Shown here piece after piece: positions 17,768 to 25,029 of a DNA stretch of 29,086 bases. A program made the translations under genes and the position numbers. The first letter of the stretch is position 1. The number at the start of each line of letters is the position of its first letter. The notes beneath the pieces were generated by a model, which had not been told where the DNA came from, made no database searches, and saw only the letters and a list, made by a program, of their open reading frames with translations. The stretch comes from an uncultured Clostridium sp. (GTDB lineage: Bacteria > Bacillota > Clostridia > Clostridiales > Clostridiaceae). The DNA lies in NCBI GenBank assembly GCA_900539375.1, contig UQBY01000028.1, positions 1 to 29,086 of the forward strand. Direction: 5' to 3'.

Positions 17768-17978
17768 ATTTTTGCTCCTAAGAGCTTCCTAAATATTAGG
17801 ACCGACGGCATCTAATTTAGGAAGCATTAAGATATATTCACAAAGCCTAAGCCTTGAGCCGCCTTTTCCTGTAAGTTTTAACAGGACAAATCTTATCTAT
17901 CTAATATTTTAACAAAAGCCTTAACCTAAACATATAAATTAAGATGTTAAAATTTCCTTATAGCCTTTTCTATAAGTC
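17768..17978 (-). ncRNA. Structured RT-associated non-coding RNA (candidate template)
   Basis: About 210 nt lie between a strong promoter and the RT start, with at least four hairpins. Hairpin 1, at the very 5' end, is CTTATAG/CTATAAG (17976-17957). Hairpin 2 is ATTTTAACA/TGTTAAAAT (17953-17945 with 17914-17906) enclosing CTTAA/TTAAG. Hairpin 3 is TCCTGT/ACAGGA (17886-17867). Hairpin 4 is CTTCCTAAA/TTTAGGAAG with TTAG/CTAA inside, ending just before the ribosome site. Between hairpins 3 and 4 lies a GGC-rich single-stranded stretch of about 40 nt. The region is clearly less AT-rich than its surroundings. This is the position and size of the ncRNAs that DRT and retron RTs use as template. The 3' end may be processed or may run into the RT mRNA. 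Confidence 0.7.
17789..17827 (-). other. Hairpin 4 of the RT-associated RNA
   Basis: CTTCCTAAA pairs with TTTAGGAAG (9 bp), followed by an inner TTAG/CTAA stem closing a loop that contains GCCGTCGGT, which can itself form a small G/C stem. It is the most stable element in the leader and ends about 10 nt before the RT ribosome site. Confidence 0.7.
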
Positions 17979-17984
17979 AAATAT

Positions 17985-18013
17985 ATTATAACATATTTTT
18001 CATTTAAAGTAAA
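17985..18013 (-). promoter_or_regulatory. Sigma-A-type promoter of the ncRNA-RT unit
   Basis: On the minus strand, TTTACT (18013-18008), a 17-bp spacer and a perfect TATAAT (17990-17985). Transcription should begin near 17978, just at the foot of hairpin 1. It lies in the gap after the helicase gene, so the RT unit does not need the upstream gene's promoter. Confidence 0.75.
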
Positions 18014-18070
18014 TATTTATATATATTTTTTTGCATTTTTCTTCATTTATCTTTAAAATATCTATTAAAA

Positions 18071-20116
18071 TTAATCAAAATATTTTTCTAGTTCCTTATA
18101 TTCATCTAAATAATTTAAACAAATAAAAGCATATTCACCTGTTGAAGTATTTTGCTTAACTCTAGACATTGAAATAAATAAAGCATCATTTATAATTTTA
18201 GACTGTTCTATTATACTATTACTAGTATCTGGTGCAATTTCAAAAACATCCTCTCCTGAAAAGTCAAAATCATTATTTATAGAATTAATCTCTAAATTAT
18301 TTTCTTTAGATATTCTTTTTTCTATTTTATCTCCTTTATAGTATGTTTTTACATCATCTAAAACTAAAATAACATTTGGAGTTTGCCATCCTTTATAGCT
18401 TTGAAAAGAACATACTTTAAGACGACCTGTACCTCCTTGAAATTTAAACTTTTCTTTTCTTCTTTCCTTTATATTTTTAGTTCCACTCATATCATAAACA
18501 TGAGAAACCTTTACTCCTCTTTCTTCAAAGTACTTTACTATTTCTATTCCTGTATTTTCATTTGTAGTTAATATTGTAATATCTTCTATTGCATTTCCAT
18601 TTTTCTTTAGTTCTTTAAACTCTTTATATATTTTTTCCATCTTTTTTTCTAAAGATTCATTTTCTTCATTAATCCAAGATATTTTACTTAAAAAATTAAT
18701 TTCTTCATAGGCATCCTTTGGAATTAATATTTCCTCTTCATTTATATTTAACTTTCTACGAAGTAATTGAATTTTATTTATAATTTCTTTAGGCATTCTT
18801 TCTGAATATCTTAATTTACCAACTTGTCCTTTAAAACCAATATTTTTTATTTGTTTTGGGTCTTCAATCCAAACTCCATGACCATATATATCCTGAGCTT
18901 CATCATAAACTACTAAAACTTCCCCCTTTTTACTAAAAAACTGCTTTAAAAATAAAATCCATTCTCCTTGAAAGTCTTGACCTTCATCTATTAAAATATA
19001 ATCATATTTATCTTCATCTGGATATGGTTCTTCTTCCATAAGTTTATTTAATACTTTAATCCAATTTAAAGTAAAGTCACCTTTTTCTTTATTAAATGTT
19101 TTTTTATCATCTTTATTAAATACTTTATTCTTTTCTTTACATGGTTCTATTTCATAATTTGCAAATAATTGACTTAAAAATCCATGAAAATGTGTTATTT
19201 CTAAAAGCTCTCTCAATTTACCTCTATCATCTTTGTCATTTGTTCCAAATTGAGTACTACATAAATCCCTTAAATAATGTCTAAGAGTAATATTATAAGT
19301 TAAAAGTAATACATTTTTTCCTTTCTTTAATGCCCTTGTAGCTTTTTCTGCTAAAATTAATGATTTTCCAGAACCTGCAACTCCCTTCCATCTACGAGTG
19401 GAATTTTCCTTTAACTCAGCTAATTTATTTTGTTCAGGATTTAAAATCATAGGCTTTCTTCTTTCTTCACGATAATCTGCCCCCTTCATAAATGCACTTA
19501 TTTCTTCAACTAAATGTTCTAATTCATTATTTTCATTAAATTTACTTTCTTTATTGTTTAATAGTGCATAGGGATATCTATTTCTATTTTTCAAATAACC
19601 ACTTTTAATATATTCAATGTCTTCAATGGTCCAAATTTTTGTATGTTTTTTCTCTGAATTATAAAACCTTTCTTCCTCTGAATCATAACAAAATTCTTTT
19701 ACTTCTTTTCTGTTTGCTCCATAGAAAAATACTACTGTTTCTATATAGCCATAGTAATCACCATAACTTTCAACTAACTCTTCATTACCTTCCCAATCCA
19801 TTTTTAAAATACAGTTTTTATAACCTTCTACTTGATTAATAGGACTTTTTTTATACTTTTTACCATCATCCCCTAAAATATAGCCACCATTTATATACTT
19901 TTTACTTTCTAAGTTCCAATCCTTAACTTCAATAATTATTATACCTTTTTTAGGATTTGTTAATACAAAATCAGGTTTCATTGAATTTATATGAGGTTGT
20001 TCAAATACTTGCCATCCATTAAAAACTTTACTGGTTTTAAAAACATTTAAAAGATATTCTTCCCCTTCTGTTCTTTTATCTCTTGGATTTAGGCTTTCAA
20101 TTATTTTTGCTGGCAT
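18071..20116 (-). CDS. NERD-domain nuclease fused to superfamily I (UvrD-like) DNA helicase
   Basis: This 681-residue protein has a NERD domain (about residues 10-170) with nuclease residues PDF (D49) and IEVKDW (E63, K65), then a superfamily I helicase. Walker A is GVAGSGKS (245-252), followed by LLTYNITLRHYL (Ia region), motif II ILIDEGQDF (D377-D381) and a C-terminal SMSRVKQNT that resembles motif VI. It probably unwinds or cleaves DNA with ATP. NERD-UvrD proteins are frequent in defence islands. The ATG is preceded by GGAGG eight bases upstream. The gene is separated from the ATPase copy on its right by a terminator, and from the RT on its left by that unit's own promoter, so it may be a system on its own. 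Confidence 0.82.
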   Translation of the reverse strand: MPAKIIESLNPRDKRTEGEEYLLNVFKTSKVFNGWQVFEQPHINSMKPDFVLTNPKKGIIIIEVKDWNLESKKYINGGYILGDDGKKYKKSPINQVEGYKNCILKMDWEGNEELVESYGDYYGYIETVVFFYGANRKEVKEFCYDSEEERFYNSEKKHTKIWTIEDIEYIKSGYLKNRNRYPYALLNNKESKFNENNELEHLVEEISAFMKGADYREERRKPMILNPEQNKLAELKENSTRRWKGVAGSGKSLILAEKATRALKKGKNVLLLTYNITLRHYLRDLCSTQFGTNDKDDRGKLRELLEITHFHGFLSQLFANYEIEPCKEKNKVFNKDDKKTFNKEKGDFTLNWIKVLNKLMEEEPYPDEDKYDYILIDEGQDFQGEWILFLKQFFSKKGEVLVVYDEAQDIYGHGVWIEDPKQIKNIGFKGQVGKLRYSERMPKEIINKIQLLRRKLNINEEEILIPKDAYEEINFLSKISWINEENESLEKKMEKIYKEFKELKKNGNAIEDITILTTNENTGIEIVKYFEERGVKVSHVYDMSGTKNIKERRKEKFKFQGGTGRLKVCSFQSYKGWQTPNVILVLDDVKTYYKGDKIEKRISKENNLEINSINNDFDFSGEDVFEIAPDTSNSIIEQSKIINDALFISMSRVKQNTSTGEYAFICLNYLDEYKELEKYFD

Positions 20117-20162
20117 TTTTCATTCCTCCATTTATATATGTAAAATAAGTTAATTATTTTTT

Positions 20163-20187
20163 AGGTTAAATGAAATATTATTAACCT
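20163..20187. promoter_or_regulatory. Inverted repeat upstream of the NERD-helicase gene
   Basis: AGGTTAA and TTAACCT form a 7-bp inverted repeat with an 11-bp AT spacer. It lies between two minus-strand TATAAT sequences (20206-20201 and 20215-20210) and the gene start, where an operator would sit. It could equally be a weak leader hairpin. Confidence 0.35.
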
Positions 20188-20200
20188 GTTGGTAATAAAT

Positions 20201-20215
20201 ATTATACAAATTATA
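20201..20215 (-). promoter_or_regulatory. Probable -10 region of the NERD-helicase gene
   Basis: Two TATAAT hexamers nine bases apart on the minus strand, about 85-100 nt before the start codon. No convincing -35 box is seen for either. Confidence 0.35.
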
Positions 20216-20289
20216 CTGGACAATTTTTTATTTATTAGCATATTATTCTTTAATAAAATTTTTTCTTATTTAACTAAAGCTTTCAGTAA

Positions 20290-20334
20290 ATTTTAAAAGG
20301 AGCTGTCACCTTAATGTAACAACTCCTTTAAAAT
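20290..20334 (-). terminator. Terminator downstream of ATPase copy 4
   Basis: A long hairpin, with TTTAAAGGAG pairing to CTCCTTTTAAA on the minus strand and an extended, imperfect inner stem. A near copy of the hairpin is at 16463-16494. The rest of 20117-20429 holds the helicase promoter region and the gene remnant listed next. Confidence 0.6.
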
Positions 20335-20335
20335 A

Positions 20336-20419
20336 TCATTTAATTATTCTTTTATTTTTTAAACACTCTACATTTTTTCTAAAAAACACATATATCATAG
20401 GCAATTGCTTATTATTCTT
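20336..20419 (-). pseudogene. Vestige of a KQLPIG-type ATPase: start joined to end
   Basis: Twenty-seven codons read KNNKQLP then MIYVFFRKNVECLKNKR and a stop. The first seven codons equal the N-terminus of the broken gene at 5392-6522; the tail equals its C-terminus (FFKKKCRIFKK there). Essentially the whole body of the gene has been deleted. It lies 10 nt after the stop of copy 4, the same place as the broken gene behind copy 3. Confidence 0.7.
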
Positions 20420-20714
20420 TCACACCTTTCTAATTTATTTCTTCAATTTTACATTCATGTTCTTTTGTTTTAGAGTTATAACAAATTCCTACTGCAAGTA
20501 TTTTTCTTCCTACATTTTCTTTTATAAATTTCATGGAATAATCTTTTTCTTTTATTTGATTTATTGCTTTTTCTGCTGTATCATCTTTTTTTAATTCAAG
20601 TATTATTGCAGTTCCATTTTTCTTTCTTGGATGAAACATAAAATCTGCATAGCCTTTTCCACTTTTTTCTTCACGTTCAATTTTATATTCATTTCTTGCT
20701 GAAAGATATGCTAA
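20397..20714. repeat. Direct repeat, copy B
   Basis: Identical, as read, to 6500-6817. It covers the 3' end of ATPase copy 4 and the first bases of the vestigial gene behind it. Confidence 0.85.
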
Positions 20715-21992
20715 GGTCACTACACAAGATAGACTATTTTCATCATTATATTGAAGAATTGGTATTTCACTATTATGAATATCATTAATTATCTTTTCCA
20801 TTATCTTTGTATCTTTATTAAGGGTTGCTTTTAACATATTTGATGAATTTTTAACTATTGTCATAACTTCTCCAAAAGCTTCATCTTTTAATGCTTTTTC
20901 AAATTCCTTCATAAGTTCTTTATTTGGTATTCTTATTGTTCCATCATAATAGGATAAAAAGCCATAAACTATCATAGCTGAATATATTTCTTCTCTTGTT
21001 TTTGGTGCTTCTTGTCCTGCTCTAAATTCCTCATCTATAAATATATCTACTGTATTTCCAGCTACCATTTCTATAACATCATCACGTACTTCTGCTATAT
21101 TATATTTTAAATAAAATAATACCTCATCCATTCTTCCAGTATTGGTCCAATAACTTCTGCACTTACCATTTTCAAGTGCCTTAACTACTGATCTAGGATT
21201 ATAAATCTTTTCACCATCTTCAGTTAAGTATCCATTATACCATTTACTTATTTCATCAAAGGAAAGAGCATTTTGTTTGTCACACAAATATTTTACTTCT
21301 TCTTCAGTAAACCCAAAATAATTATCATAAACACCATCATTAATCATTGTATATTCATCAAACATATTAAGAGCTGAACCCTCTGAATACTTCTTTATAG
21401 GAAGAACTCCTGTCATATAACAAAGTGCTACATATGGTTTATCTTTTAAAAGATTTCTTAAAAATTCTAAAAAATCTTGTTGATTTTCTTTAAATAAATC
21501 ATGACTAAATATATAATCCCATTCATCTATTATAAATATAAATTGTTCACCAGTTGTAGATAAGATATCACCTATTGAAAAATATTTTTCTACATCTATC
21601 TGAGGATAACTTTCTTTTATATCATTAATAATCGATACTTTTATCATATTAATATAATCATTATAAGAAGTTCCTTTCTCTGAAATTTTGCTTAAAGAAA
21701 TATTTATAACATTATATTTATTTAAATTTTCTAAATAAGACTTTTCTTTACTTATATTAAGCTTATCAAAAATATCCTTTGAATTATATCCTTTTGTATA
21801 ATATGCACCTAACATATTTATTATAGATGACTTTCCAAATCTTCTTGGTTTTGTTACACAAATATATTTACTAGGTGTACTTATAAATGTATTCAATTTC
21901 CCTAATATATTAGATTTATCAATAAAATACTTTGACCTTGCCAATTCATTAAAATTTCTTAATGCTATATCTGTATTTAAATAAATAGACAT
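20430..21992 (-). CDS. AAA-ATPase-like protein with C-terminal PD-(D/E)XK nuclease domain (copy 4)
   Basis: This 520-residue protein is taken from the ATG at 21992, with AGGTG nine bases upstream; the GTG at 22004 overlaps that ribosome site and would add four residues that the paralogues lack. Walker A TKPRRFGKSS, Walker B FIIDEWDY and nuclease residues D450, E466 and K468 are intact. The first 60 residues and the LTEDGEKIYNPRSVVKAL region follow copy 1, and the part from about residue 290 follows copy 3. Residues about 98-150, between Walker A and Walker B, differ from both (NISLSKISEKGTSYND and onward). This suggests module exchange. Confidence 0.85.
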   Translation of the reverse strand: MSIYLNTDIALRNFNELARSKYFIDKSNILGKLNTFISTPSKYICVTKPRRFGKSSIINMLGAYYTKGYNSKDIFDKLNISKEKSYLENLNKYNVINISLSKISEKGTSYNDYINMIKVSIINDIKESYPQIDVEKYFSIGDILSTTGEQFIFIIDEWDYIFSHDLFKENQQDFLEFLRNLLKDKPYVALCYMTGVLPIKKYSEGSALNMFDEYTMINDGVYDNYFGFTEEEVKYLCDKQNALSFDEISKWYNGYLTEDGEKIYNPRSVVKALENGKCRSYWTNTGRMDEVLFYLKYNIAEVRDDVIEMVAGNTVDIFIDEEFRAGQEAPKTREEIYSAMIVYGFLSYYDGTIRIPNKELMKEFEKALKDEAFGEVMTIVKNSSNMLKATLNKDTKIMEKIINDIHNSEIPILQYNDENSLSCVVTLAYLSARNEYKIEREEKSGKGYADFMFHPRKKNGTAIILELKKDDTAEKAINQIKEKDYSMKFIKENVGRKILAVGICYNSKTKEHECKIEEIN

Positions 21993-22145
21993 TATTCTTT
22001 TCACCTGCTTTCATTAATAATTTAAGTATATCTTTTCTTTATAATTTTATATTATTTATTTAAGTAAAAACTCTTAAAATATGACTCTTTAATATTTGAA
22101 TTTGTTAATTAATTGTTTTTAGTTACATTGATATTTTCTATATAC

Positions 22146-22202
22146 ATAACTTATATTCTTTTTCTTTTATTTGATTTATTTTTAAATACTCTACATTTTT
22201 TC
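22146..22202 (-). pseudogene. Fused ATPase-family debris after the Uma2 gene
   Basis: Directly after the Uma2 stop, a short frame reads KKNVEYLKINQIKEKEYK. The first part resembles the KQLPIG-type C-terminus (RKNVECLK) and the second the 520-residue family (AINQIKEKDY), so two gene ends appear joined. The rest of 21993-22145 is AT-rich, and I see nothing firm in it. Confidence 0.4.
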
Positions 22203-22766
22203 TTAATCTAATAAATCTAAATCTTTTAATGATATATCTAAATTTGAAAATACCACAGATTTTATAGTGTCAGAAAAATTATATTTTCCTGATAAAACAT
22301 ATTTTTTAGTAGAAATATCTATATTATATACATTTGTTACTTTATTAAGAGGGTCAACTATCCAATATTCAGATACTTCATATCTTTGATATAGTTTAAA
22401 TTTAGTTATCAAGTCATCATCTCTATTAGATGATAGTATCTCTATAATTAATTTAGGAATTCCTACAATACCTCTACGACATTCATTAGATTTACTGCAA
22501 TATACCATTAAATCTGGTACAACTTCATTATCTGTATTCCTTAAAAAATCTAATAACTCATCATTATTTCTAGTATCTATAACTTTGTTAGTTAAATATA
22601 AGGAAGTTTCATTTAATACATTACATACACTATCTTTAAGATAAGTACCTAGCTTATTTGCCAAATAAAATTCTATCTTCATATGATTTAAACTAGGTCT
22701 TGGGGACATTAAAGTTACACCATCTATTCTCTCCATTTTAAAATAATTGTTGTTAATATATTCCAT
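22203..22766 (-). CDS. Uma2-family putative PD-(D/E)XK endonuclease
   Basis: This 187-residue protein shows the Uma2 pattern in order: DGVTLMSPRPSLNHMKI near the N-terminus, VVPDLMVYC (the acidic nuclease residue in PDL), PKLIIEILS (E of the ExE/ExK position), then KFKLYQRYEVSEYWIVDP. The family is abundant in cyanobacteria and scattered in Firmicutes; its biological role is unclear, and many members look mobile. The ATG follows a GGAG-like site (TAGGAGATGATTTT). It is flanked on both sides by debris of ATPase-type genes, which marks the edge of the accessory region next to the polyamine operon. Confidence 0.85.
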   Translation of the reverse strand: MEYINNNYFKMERIDGVTLMSPRPSLNHMKIEFYLANKLGTYLKDSVCNVLNETSLYLTNKVIDTRNNDELLDFLRNTDNEVVPDLMVYCSKSNECRRGIVGIPKLIIEILSSNRDDDLITKFKLYQRYEVSEYWIVDPLNKVTNVYNIDISTKKYVLSGKYNFSDTIKSVVFSNLDISLKDLDLLD

Positions 22767-22781
22767 AAAATCATCTCCTAT

Positions 22782-22900
22782 CTAAACAAATACTGCTATT
22801 ATTTCTTTTCCATCATTATTGATTATTTCTTTCTTATATTCCTTATCTTTGTTAAAGTTAAAATTTAAATAAAACTTTCTCAAATTCTTTATTAGGTATA
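22782..22900 (-). pseudogene. Short coding remnant upstream of Uma2
   Basis: A frame of over 30 codons with no convincing start ends DKEYKKEIINNDGKEIIAVF and stops at 22782, just before the Uma2 ribosome site. In another frame, slightly upstream, IPNKEFEKVLFKF resembles the IPNKELMKEFEKAL motif of the AAA-ATPases. I read this as debris, not a gene. Confidence 0.3.
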
Positions 22901-22954
22901 ATAATTATATATTATTATCTTATTTCTGTAAAAGAAACTAATTGCAATTTTCTT

Positions 22955-22991
22955 AAAAAAATAACATAGCAAATAAATTACTTGCTATGTT
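22955..22991 (-). terminator. Terminator of the polyamine operon
   Basis: On the minus strand, AACATAGCAA pairs with TTGCTATGTT over a 9-nt loop and is followed by ATTTTTTT. It ends the aguB transcript and marks the boundary between the core operon and the accessory genes. Confidence 0.85.
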
Positions 22992-23000
22992 TGTTCTTTA

Positions 23001-23879
23001 TTATTTGTTTGTTATATCTGTATATTTATCTGGTCTTCTATCTCTAAATATTCCCCAACTTAGTCTGTCTTCATAATTTGAATCTAGGTCAATTGAAGCA
23101 CAGATAACATCTTCTTCTTCTCTTCCTAGCTTTTCAATTATTTCTCCAGTGTTATCTGTTATAAATGATGAACCATAAAATAATAGTTCTGATTCTTGGT
23201 TGTCATTTTCTTTGCAAGGAGTAACCTTTTCTAGTCCTATTCTGTTTGCTGCTACAACTGGTATTAAGTTTGCAGCTGAGTGTCCTTGCATGCATCTTCT
23301 CCAGTGAGGCATACTATCTTTTTCTAAAATTGGTTCACTTCCTATGGCTGTTGGATAAAATATTATTTCTGCTCCATTTAAAGTAAGAGCCCTTGCTGTT
23401 TCTGGAAACCATTGGTCCCAGCATATTCCTATGCCAATATTTGCAAATCTAGTTTTAAATACTTTAAATCCAGTATTTCCTGGAGTGAAGTAAAATTTTT
23501 CTTGATAAAAGTGGTCATCTGGAATATGAGTTTTTCTATAAACTCCTAAAATGGAGCCATCTGCATCAATAACAGCAACACTATTAAATAGGGTATTTTT
23601 GTCTCTTTCATAAAAACTTATTGGAAGCACCACATTAAGTTCCTTTGCTACATTTTTTAAGTGCTTTATTGCCTTATTACCTTCTATAGTACTTGCAAAG
23701 TTATAATAATCATATCTTTTTTCTTGACAAAAATATTGTCTTTCAAATAATTCTGGCAATAATATAATATTTGCACCTTTTTTTGCTGCTTTTCTTATAA
23801 GTTCTTCTGCCTTATTTATATTTTCTTCTACAACTTTTGAGCATTTCATTTGAACTGCTGCTACAACTACATTTCTCAT
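23001..23879 (-). CDS. aguB: N-carbamoylputrescine amidase
   Basis: This 292-residue nitrilase-superfamily enzyme hydrolyses N-carbamoylputrescine to putrescine, CO2 and ammonia. The catalytic triad is complete: E43 (LLPELFE), K116 (YRKTHIP) and C153 (GIGICWDQWFPE). Length and sequence fit AguB closely, and aguA is directly upstream (54-nt gap with a strong AAGGAAGGTGG site). It is the last gene of the operon. It differs clearly from the nitrilase domain in the fusion protein at the left end of the window. Confidence 0.92.
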   Translation of the reverse strand: MRNVVVAAVQMKCSKVVEENINKAEELIRKAAKKGANIILLPELFERQYFCQEKRYDYYNFASTIEGNKAIKHLKNVAKELNVVLPISFYERDKNTLFNSVAVIDADGSILGVYRKTHIPDDHFYQEKFYFTPGNTGFKVFKTRFANIGIGICWDQWFPETARALTLNGAEIIFYPTAIGSEPILEKDSMPHWRRCMQGHSAANLIPVVAANRIGLEKVTPCKENDNQESELLFYGSSFITDNTGEIIEKLGREEEDVICASIDLDSNYEDRLSWGIFRDRRPDKYTDITNK

Positions 23880-23933
23880 ACACTTTCCACCTTCCTTTAA
23901 TTATTTTAGAATTTACTTAAATATTTTTTCCAA

Positions 23934-25028
23934 TCAATCTGGAATTTGTTGGGTTATACAATGAATATTTCCTCCCCCAACAATTATATCTCTTGCATAA
24001 ATTGGAACTATTTTTCTATTCTTAAATAGACTACCTAATATTTCTACTGCTAATTTATCATTTTCATCATTAAATTGAGGTACAATAACAGAGTTATTTG
24101 CTATATAAAAGTTAACATAACTTGCTGCTAATCTTTCATTAACTTCTCTTATATCTTCCCCTTCTTCAAATTGAAATCCTGCTAGTTCTTCTTCTGTAAT
24201 ACATATATGTTTTTTAGGGATAGGTAATTTTGTTATTTTAAACTTTCTTCCCCTTGCATCTGTTTCTTTTGATAAAATATCAAAACATCCCTTTGACATT
24301 TCATATTGTTCATCTTCTTTATCATCTGTCCAAGCTAACACAACACTTCCTGGCTTTATAAAAGCACATACATTATCTACATGTTCATTAGTTTCATCAT
24401 TATATATTCCATGTTTTAGCCAAATTATTTTTTCTGCCCCTAAATATTTTTTTAAATTATCTTCAATTTCTTCTTTACTTAATTTAGGATTTCGTCCTTT
24501 ACTTAATAAACAAGCCTCAGTAACTATTACAGTTCCCTCTCCATCACTATGTATTGAGCCACCTTCAAGAACAAAGTCCTTTGCAGAATATGCACTATAA
24601 CCTAGTTTTTCACATACAGAAGAGGCAAGCTTTGAATCTTTATCCCAGTTTTTATAAAGACCATCATAATCTCCACCCCAAGCATTAAACTTCCAGCAAA
24701 CTCCTCTTACATCTTTCTTATCATTAACAACAAAGGTTGGACAAGTATCCCTTGCCCAGGCATCATCTGATTCAATTTCTATTATTTTTATTTTATCAGA
24801 TAACATTTCTTTTGCAGATTCTAATAAATCACTTTCTACAAGCATATAAACTTCTTCACTTTCTGCAATTGCTTCTGCAACATTTTTAAAGGCTTCTCTT
24901 GCTTTTTTTGCACCATATATCCAAGAGCCTGGTCTTTTAGGCCATATCATAATACAGCCTTTATGCTTTTCAAATTCTCCTGGCATTTTAAAGCCATCAC
25001 TTTTAGGTATAGTTTTTAATTCTTTCAT
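23934..25028 (-). CDS. aguA: Agmatine deiminase
   Basis: This enzyme of the pentein/guanidino-modifying fold hydrolyses agmatine to N-carbamoylputrescine and ammonia. Seen are GFKMPGEFEKHKGCIMIWP near the N-terminus, DDAWARDTCP, LEGGSIHSDGEG and the C-terminal GGGNIHCITQQ with the nucleophilic cysteine (C357 of 364). I start it at MKELKTIPKSDGF (364 residues); the longer frame to 25061 would overlap nspC, and the ribosome site AAGGA sits in the last codons of nspC. That spacing indicates translational coupling. Confidence 0.92.
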   Translation of the reverse strand: MKELKTIPKSDGFKMPGEFEKHKGCIMIWPKRPGSWIYGAKKAREAFKNVAEAIAESEEVYMLVESDLLESAKEMLSDKIKIIEIESDDAWARDTCPTFVVNDKKDVRGVCWKFNAWGGDYDGLYKNWDKDSKLASSVCEKLGYSAYSAKDFVLEGGSIHSDGEGTVIVTEACLLSKGRNPKLSKEEIEDNLKKYLGAEKIIWLKHGIYNDETNEHVDNVCAFIKPGSVVLAWTDDKEDEQYEMSKGCFDILSKETDARGRKFKITKLPIPKKHICITEEELAGFQFEEGEDIREVNERLAASYVNFYIANNSVIVPQFNDENDKLAVEILGSLFKNRKIVPIYARDIIVGGGNIHCITQQIPD

Positions 25029-25029
25029 A

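Noticed and set aside
16523..18013. Classical retron
   Set aside because: The RT lacks NAxxH and VTG motifs, and I find no long inverted repeat joining the two ends of the RNA as a1/a2. A divergent retron cannot be fully excluded.
16523..18013. Group II intron
   Set aside because: There is no maturase or endonuclease domain after the RT and no domain V-like hairpin downstream; the structured RNA is entirely 5' of the RT.
16523..18013. Diversity-generating retroelement
   Set aside because: No template/variable repeat pair with A-specific differences and no Avd-like or target gene are present; the ATPase mosaics differ by blocks, not by adenine changes.
18071..20116. Gabija GajB
   Set aside because: The helicase carries an N-terminal NERD nuclease, and no GajA (TOPRIM/ATPase) neighbour exists.
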